Assembly (NCBI GenBank): GCA_028023455.1 | Contig: JAQFVV010000142.1 | Location: 1,016,441-1,080,440 of the forward strand | Direction of reading: 5' to 3' | DNA: 64,000 nt | Origin: Epiperipatus broadwayi | Taxonomy: Eukaryota > Onychophora > Udeonychophora > Euonychophora > Peripatidae | Shown here: positions 59,860 to 64,000 of the stretch, piece by piece | How the letters are laid out: every line of letters starts with the position of its first letter | Numbering within the stretch: the first letter of the stretch is position 1 | Notes under the pieces: generated by a model | What the model was told of the DNA's origin: nothing | Seen by the model: only the letters and a program-made list of their open reading frames with translations | Database searches by the model: none | Program-made: the position numbers and the translations under genes

Positions 59860-60300
59860 GGTAATTGTTTTGTGATAAAAAATTGTAATAAGGGAGATAT
59901 GATTAATAATTTGGTAAATATATCTAATATTAATTTTACAATTGATCAATCATATATTTTAAACAAAGGGACTAAATATATACCATTTGTGGATAGAGAT
60001 ACCCAGAAAACAACAGTTGTTAGTATGGAAGCTACAAGTATTAAAATCATTTGAAAGCTGAATTACAATCAAAAATTAATAATGTTATTAATAAAAAGCA
60101 TAAATGGAGTAAAAAAGAATGGAAGGAGAAATCTATTATAAGGCAAATTATGGAAAAGATAAATAATAGGTACTTAATAAGTGAAGATAAAATGTCAAAG
60201 TTTGTTATTTTAAATGAAATAGACTATGATAGAAAAATAAAAGAAGATATTGTAAAGCTGGTATAGCAAAAGATAAATGAAAATCCAAAAAACAGAATTA
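59860..60300 (+). pseudogene. Penelope-like element N-terminal region, fragment
   Basis: Two adjacent plus-strand frames give, in order, LVNISNINFTIDQSYILNKG and TKYIPFVDRD (59,910-60,000), then SKINNVINKKHKWSKKEW and, after a short gap, EDKMSKFVILNEIDYDRKIK (60,055-60,245). The L-N-S---LT---Y-LNKG--(F/Y)IP block and the later (A)DK--KFVILN--DY--K block are the conserved N-terminal landmarks of Penelope-like RTs, upstream of the catalytic palm. The palm and GIY-YIG are absent downstream. A stop at 60,053 and the loss of a few codons mark it as dead. It is not the family at 61-64 kb as far as can be compared. Confidence 0.65.
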
Positions 60301-60949
60301 AAACAATGTGTTGTTTATTTAAATTTTGCATTAAATTGATTATTTTAATCATGAACAGAAATGATTTTTTGTTACTTACCTCTCATCAAAGAACATAACA
60401 TTGTTCAGTCATATTCAAACAATTCCTAAATAAAATTATAATTGCCAAAAAGCCAGTGAAATTTTTTTGATTCAATATATCCATGAACAGTGCTATATGT
60501 TTGCAACAGTTTTCTTAAAAGATTTGTATGCTTTAGTAATATACTCATTTTAAAAACTCAAAACTTTATCAGCTATTGAAATTTATCATAATTGCTACTA
60601 GTTTCTAAAAGATTAACATTAATTTTCATACAAATATTCTTAATATATGATTTATTTTACTGCTACTATCTTTCCACAAACTGATTTATAAATGTTAATG
60701 TTATTTTTTTAATTATTATATTTCACCTTTAAATATACTTTATTTTGTTCCTTTATATTAATTATTTTATCTATTCATAATGATCAGTTTGGGCAGTGCT
60801 AAGTATTACAACAATAATTGTTTATCATTTTAAGAAAACCAATACTAGTGTTGCAAATGACTTTAAACCATGTTTATTCATTCCAGCTAATTTCTGCTTT
60901 AGAAAGTATTCATGCCTTTCAAAATTATTTGGTAGAATATATTTTGTGC

Positions 60950-62572
60950 ATATATATATATATATAAAATACATTTTTTTCACCTTTAAAACTTTAATAT
61001 CAAATACTGCGTTCGACTTCACACAAGCCATCCAGAGTTATAAAAAGGTAGAAGCGGTTGGAGGCCACAATCCTGGTTTGAATAAAACATTAAAATCCCC
61101 AATACAAAAATGTTAAATTTAAGAATGTTTTTAAAGAATCTTTCCAAATAGGAGGAAGTTTGCCTTCATCTCGCTTATTGATACAATCTGGCCTTTTAAG
61201 TATCTCATGGCTTCTCTGATTTTGCATTGGTAGAGATTATCACATCTGGATATGATCCTGGTACTAGAAAATCTATTTTATGACCTGAATCATAGTATGG
61301 AGTGAGAGTGCTGATGATGATGAGTGTTGTTTAACTGCATTAGCATGCTCATCTCTCCTAACACTGATGCGACGATTACTCATACCTATGTAAGAAGCTT
61401 TACAATTTTTACATGAGTTTGATAGACACCATGAGATTCAAGAGGGATTGAATCCTTAGGCTTGGTTATTATATTGCTGATCTTTTGATGACAGAAAATG
61501 CGTATCTATATTATAGCGTTTAATATCTCCGATACTGTCTGTAGTTCCTTTTCATATGGAACACAAATCCTAATAGCTGACTTATCTCTTTTTGTTTCCT
61601 ATTTTGTCTATTTTGGGCTTGAAATAAGGCTTTTTTATAAATTTGTAATTATAACTATTTGCTAATAAAACACTATTAATATGATTTATTTCTTCTTTCA
61701 GATGTGTATCATCTGAAAGGTTAATTGCTCTATTTAAAATAGTTTTGGCTACAGAAACTATCTGAGTTGGGTGATGATGAGAATGGAAAGTAAATATCTG
61801 TCTGTGTGTGTATCCTTTCTGTAAATAGAAAAAGATAAACTATTTGGTGTTCTGGTGACTAGAACATCAAGAAAAGGAGTTTTCCATCAGACTCTGTCTC
61901 CATTGTAAATTTAATATGAGGATGCATATTATTTAAATGTAAGAAAAAATCATCTAATGTATTTTTCCATGTTGCCATATGACAAAAGTGTCATCTATGT
62001 ATCTGAGCCAAATGAGAGGTTTTAAAGATGATGATTCTAAAGCACGAGTTTCTATATATTCCATGAATAAATCAGCTATTACTCCTGAGATAGGTGAGCC
62101 CATAGAGTACCAAAACTTGTCTGTAATGCTGTCCATTGTATACAAAATATGTATTTAAGAGACAATGTTTAATCAAAGCAATAATATGGTCTGGTAAATT
62201 GCACGTTGTGAGATTATATTTAAAGCTCATCAATTGGAATGTTTGTAAACAAAGACACGACATCAAACTGACCAGAATGTCACTAGCATTAATTTTTAAA
62301 CTTTTTAAAACAGAAATAAAATGAAGAGAGTTTTTAATATATGATTTAATAGATGGGATTGTAGGTTTCATGAAATCGATAAGTATCTAGCTAAAATATG
62401 AGTTGGAGAACCTATTGCACTTACTATTGGACGAAGAGGGTATCTGGTTTGTGAATTTTGGAAGTCCATAAAATTTTGGACAGACACAAGATTTTTCACG
62501 AGGATTATTTTATTTTTTATCTCTGTTTCAATAGGTGATTTATTAATAATACTTTTGTTGTTTTTTCCAAAT
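60950..62572 (-). mobile_element. Penelope-like element, left (minus) copy of a head-to-head pair
   Basis: Reading down from 62,572: the motif DYYIFGKNNKS, RT palm, connector, GIY-YIG endonuclease (61,440-61,240), then a 3' region ending GGATGGCTTGTGTGAAGTCG at about 61,045-61,025 and a (TA)n near 60,960. RT blocks include SDFMKPTIPSIKSYIKNS, TYFVYNGQHYRQV, MGSPISGVIADLFMEYIETR and WLRYIDDTFVIW with the catalytic YIDD near 61,995-62,006. Frames are broken in several places. It lacks the 5' (N-terminal) third. Confidence 0.85.
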
Positions 62573-62574
62573 AT

Positions 62575-64000
62575 GTAGTAGTCTTTGGAAAAAAAACAAA
62601 AGTATTAATAAATCACCTATTGAAACAGAGAAAAAATAAAATAATCCCTCGTGAAAAATCTTGTGTCTGTCCAAAATTTTATGGACTTCCAAAATTCACA
62701 AACCAGATACCCCTCTTCGTCCAATAGTAAGTGCAATAGGTTCTCCAACTCATATTTTAGCTAGATACTTATCGGATTTCATGAAACCTACAATCCCATC
62801 TATTAAATCATATATTAAAAACTCTCTTCATTTTATTTCTGTTTTAAAAAGTTTAAAAATTAATGCTAGTGACATTCTGGTCAGTTTTGATGTCGTGTCT
62901 TTGTTTACAAACATTCCAATTGATGAAGCTTTAAATATAATCTCACAACGTTGCAATTTACAGACCATATTATTGCTTTGATTAAACATTGTCTCTTAAA
63001 TACATATTTTGTATACAATGGACAGCATTACAGACAAGTTTTTGGTACTCCTATGGGCTCACCTATCTCAGGAGTAATAGCTGATTTATTCATGGAATAT
63101 ATAGAAACTCGTGCTTTAGAATCATCATCTTTAAAACCTCTCATTTGGCTCAGATACATAGATGACACTTTTGTCATATGGCAACATGGAAAAAATACAT
63201 TAGATGATTTTTTCTTACATTTAAATAATATGCATCCTCATATTAAATTTACAATGGAGACAGAGTCTGATGAAAACTCCTTTTCTTGATGTTCTAGTCA
63301 CCAGAACACCAAATAGTTTATCTTTTTCTATTTACAGAAAGGATACACACACAGACAGATATTTACATTTCCATTCTCATCATCACCCAACTCAGATAGT
63401 TTCTGTAGCCAAAACTCTTTAAATAGAGCAATTAACCTTTCAGATGATACACATCTGAAAGAAGAAATAAATCATATTAATAGTGTTTTATTAGCAAATA
63501 GTTATAATTACAAATTTATAAAAAAGCCTTATTTCAAGCCAAAATAGACAAAATAGAAACAAAAAGATGATAAGTCAGCTATTAGGATTTGTGTTCCATA
63601 TGTAAAAGGAACTACAGACAGTATCGACTATATTAAAACGCTATAATATAGATACAGCATTTTCTGCTCATCAGAAGATCAGCAATATAATAACCAAGCC
63701 TAAGATTCAATCCCTCTTGAATCTCATGGTGTCTATCAAATCTCATGTAAAAATTGTAAAGCTTCTTACATAGGTATGAGTAATCGTCGCATCAGTGTTA
63801 GGAGAGATGAGCATGCTAATGCAGTTAAACAACACTCATCATCATCAGCACTCTCACTCCATACTATAGATTCAGGTCATAAAATAGATTTTTCTAGTAC
63901 CAGGATCATATCCAGATGTGATAATCTCTACCAATGCAAAATCAGAGAAGCCATTGAGATACTTAAAAGGCCAGATCGTATCAATAAGCGAGATGATACG
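62575..64000 (+). mobile_element. Penelope-like element, right (plus) copy, runs off the window
   Basis: It mirrors the left copy almost base for base. Order on the plus strand: SKIHKPDTPLRPIVSAIGSP (62,700-62,760), SFDVVSLFTNIPIDEAL (first catalytic Asp, about 62,885-62,935), YNGQHYRQVFGTPMGSPISG (63,015-63,070), LRYIDDTFVIWQHGK (63,150-63,195), a connector, then the endonuclease. Breaks: a shift near 62,965 around CNLQT, another near 63,285 in FLDV, and stops near 63,545 and 63,640. It was an RT plus GIY-YIG retroelement, not a virus. Confidence 0.88.
63725..64000 (+). pseudogene. PLE GIY-YIG endonuclease domain (partial at window end)
   Basis: The frame reads HGVYQISCKNCKASYIGMSN, then RRISVRRDEHANAVKQH and SGHKIDFSSTRIISRCDNLY, ending REAIEILKRPDRINKR. 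GVY and YIG are the two halves of the catalytic motif, with a CxxC pair between them as seen in Penelope/Poseidon-type elements; the R---R--EH block supplies the conserved Arg and Glu/His. The mirror copy is at 61,170-61,440 on the minus strand. It nicks DNA to prime reverse transcription. Confidence 0.85.

Overview
This is very AT-rich (roughly three quarters A+T by eye) repeat-dominated DNA from a eukaryote, almost certainly an invertebrate animal with large introns and intergenic distances. The evidence is LINE, Ty3/Gypsy and Penelope-like (PLE) retroelements, tRNA-derived SINEs, long (AAT)n and (AT)n microsatellites, TATA-type promoters and spliceosomal-looking splice sites, with no operons or Shine-Dalgarno-led reading frames. 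I cannot place the species. No complete host gene is visible. The host content is limited to a few candidate first exons with promoters (9.56-9.79 kb +, 25.6-25.96 kb +, 38.1-38.4 kb -) and two candidate internal exons on the minus strand (10.7 and 37.1 kb).

Layout. 0-5.3 kb: AT-rich DNA with two tRNA-like SINEs, a PLE scrap and a badly decayed LINE. 5.3-8.6 kb: an (AAT)50 tract that is the tail of a truncated LINE, a 0.58-kb palindrome made of two inverted SINE-like copies, and a PLE C-terminus ending in a hammerhead-ribozyme-like hairpin. 9.5-11 kb: a TATA promoter with a first exon, and an unrelated coding-like exon on the other strand. 12.0-21.2 kb: an inverted repeat with arms of about 1.65 kb around a 5.9-kb centre that holds a decayed Gypsy element (gag, protease, RT, RNase H, truncated integrase). 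21-36 kb: mostly featureless, with one good promoter/first exon and a tRNA-Val-like SINE. 30.9-32.85 and 41.5-43.5 kb: two old, diverged direct copies of one 2-kb sequence. 36-39 kb: two more PLE C-termini, two minus-strand exon candidates and a promoter. 48.1-53.4 kb: two LINEs of related families head-to-tail, each separated by (AAT)n, ending in an exceptionally long pure (AAT) tract of about 138 units. 59.9-60.3 kb: a PLE N-terminal fragment. 61-64 kb: a near-perfect head-to-head palindrome of a PLE with RT and GIY-YIG endonuclease, running off the window end.

The most interesting connected signal is a set of small hairpins with hammerhead-like cores (CUGANGA - stem II - GAAA-like), several directly after PLE coding ends and one inside a tRNA-derived SINE pair. 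Other points of interest are LINE insertion into (AAT)n tracts and the large inverted repeat around the Gypsy element. Most mobile-element coding is broken by stops and frameshifts.
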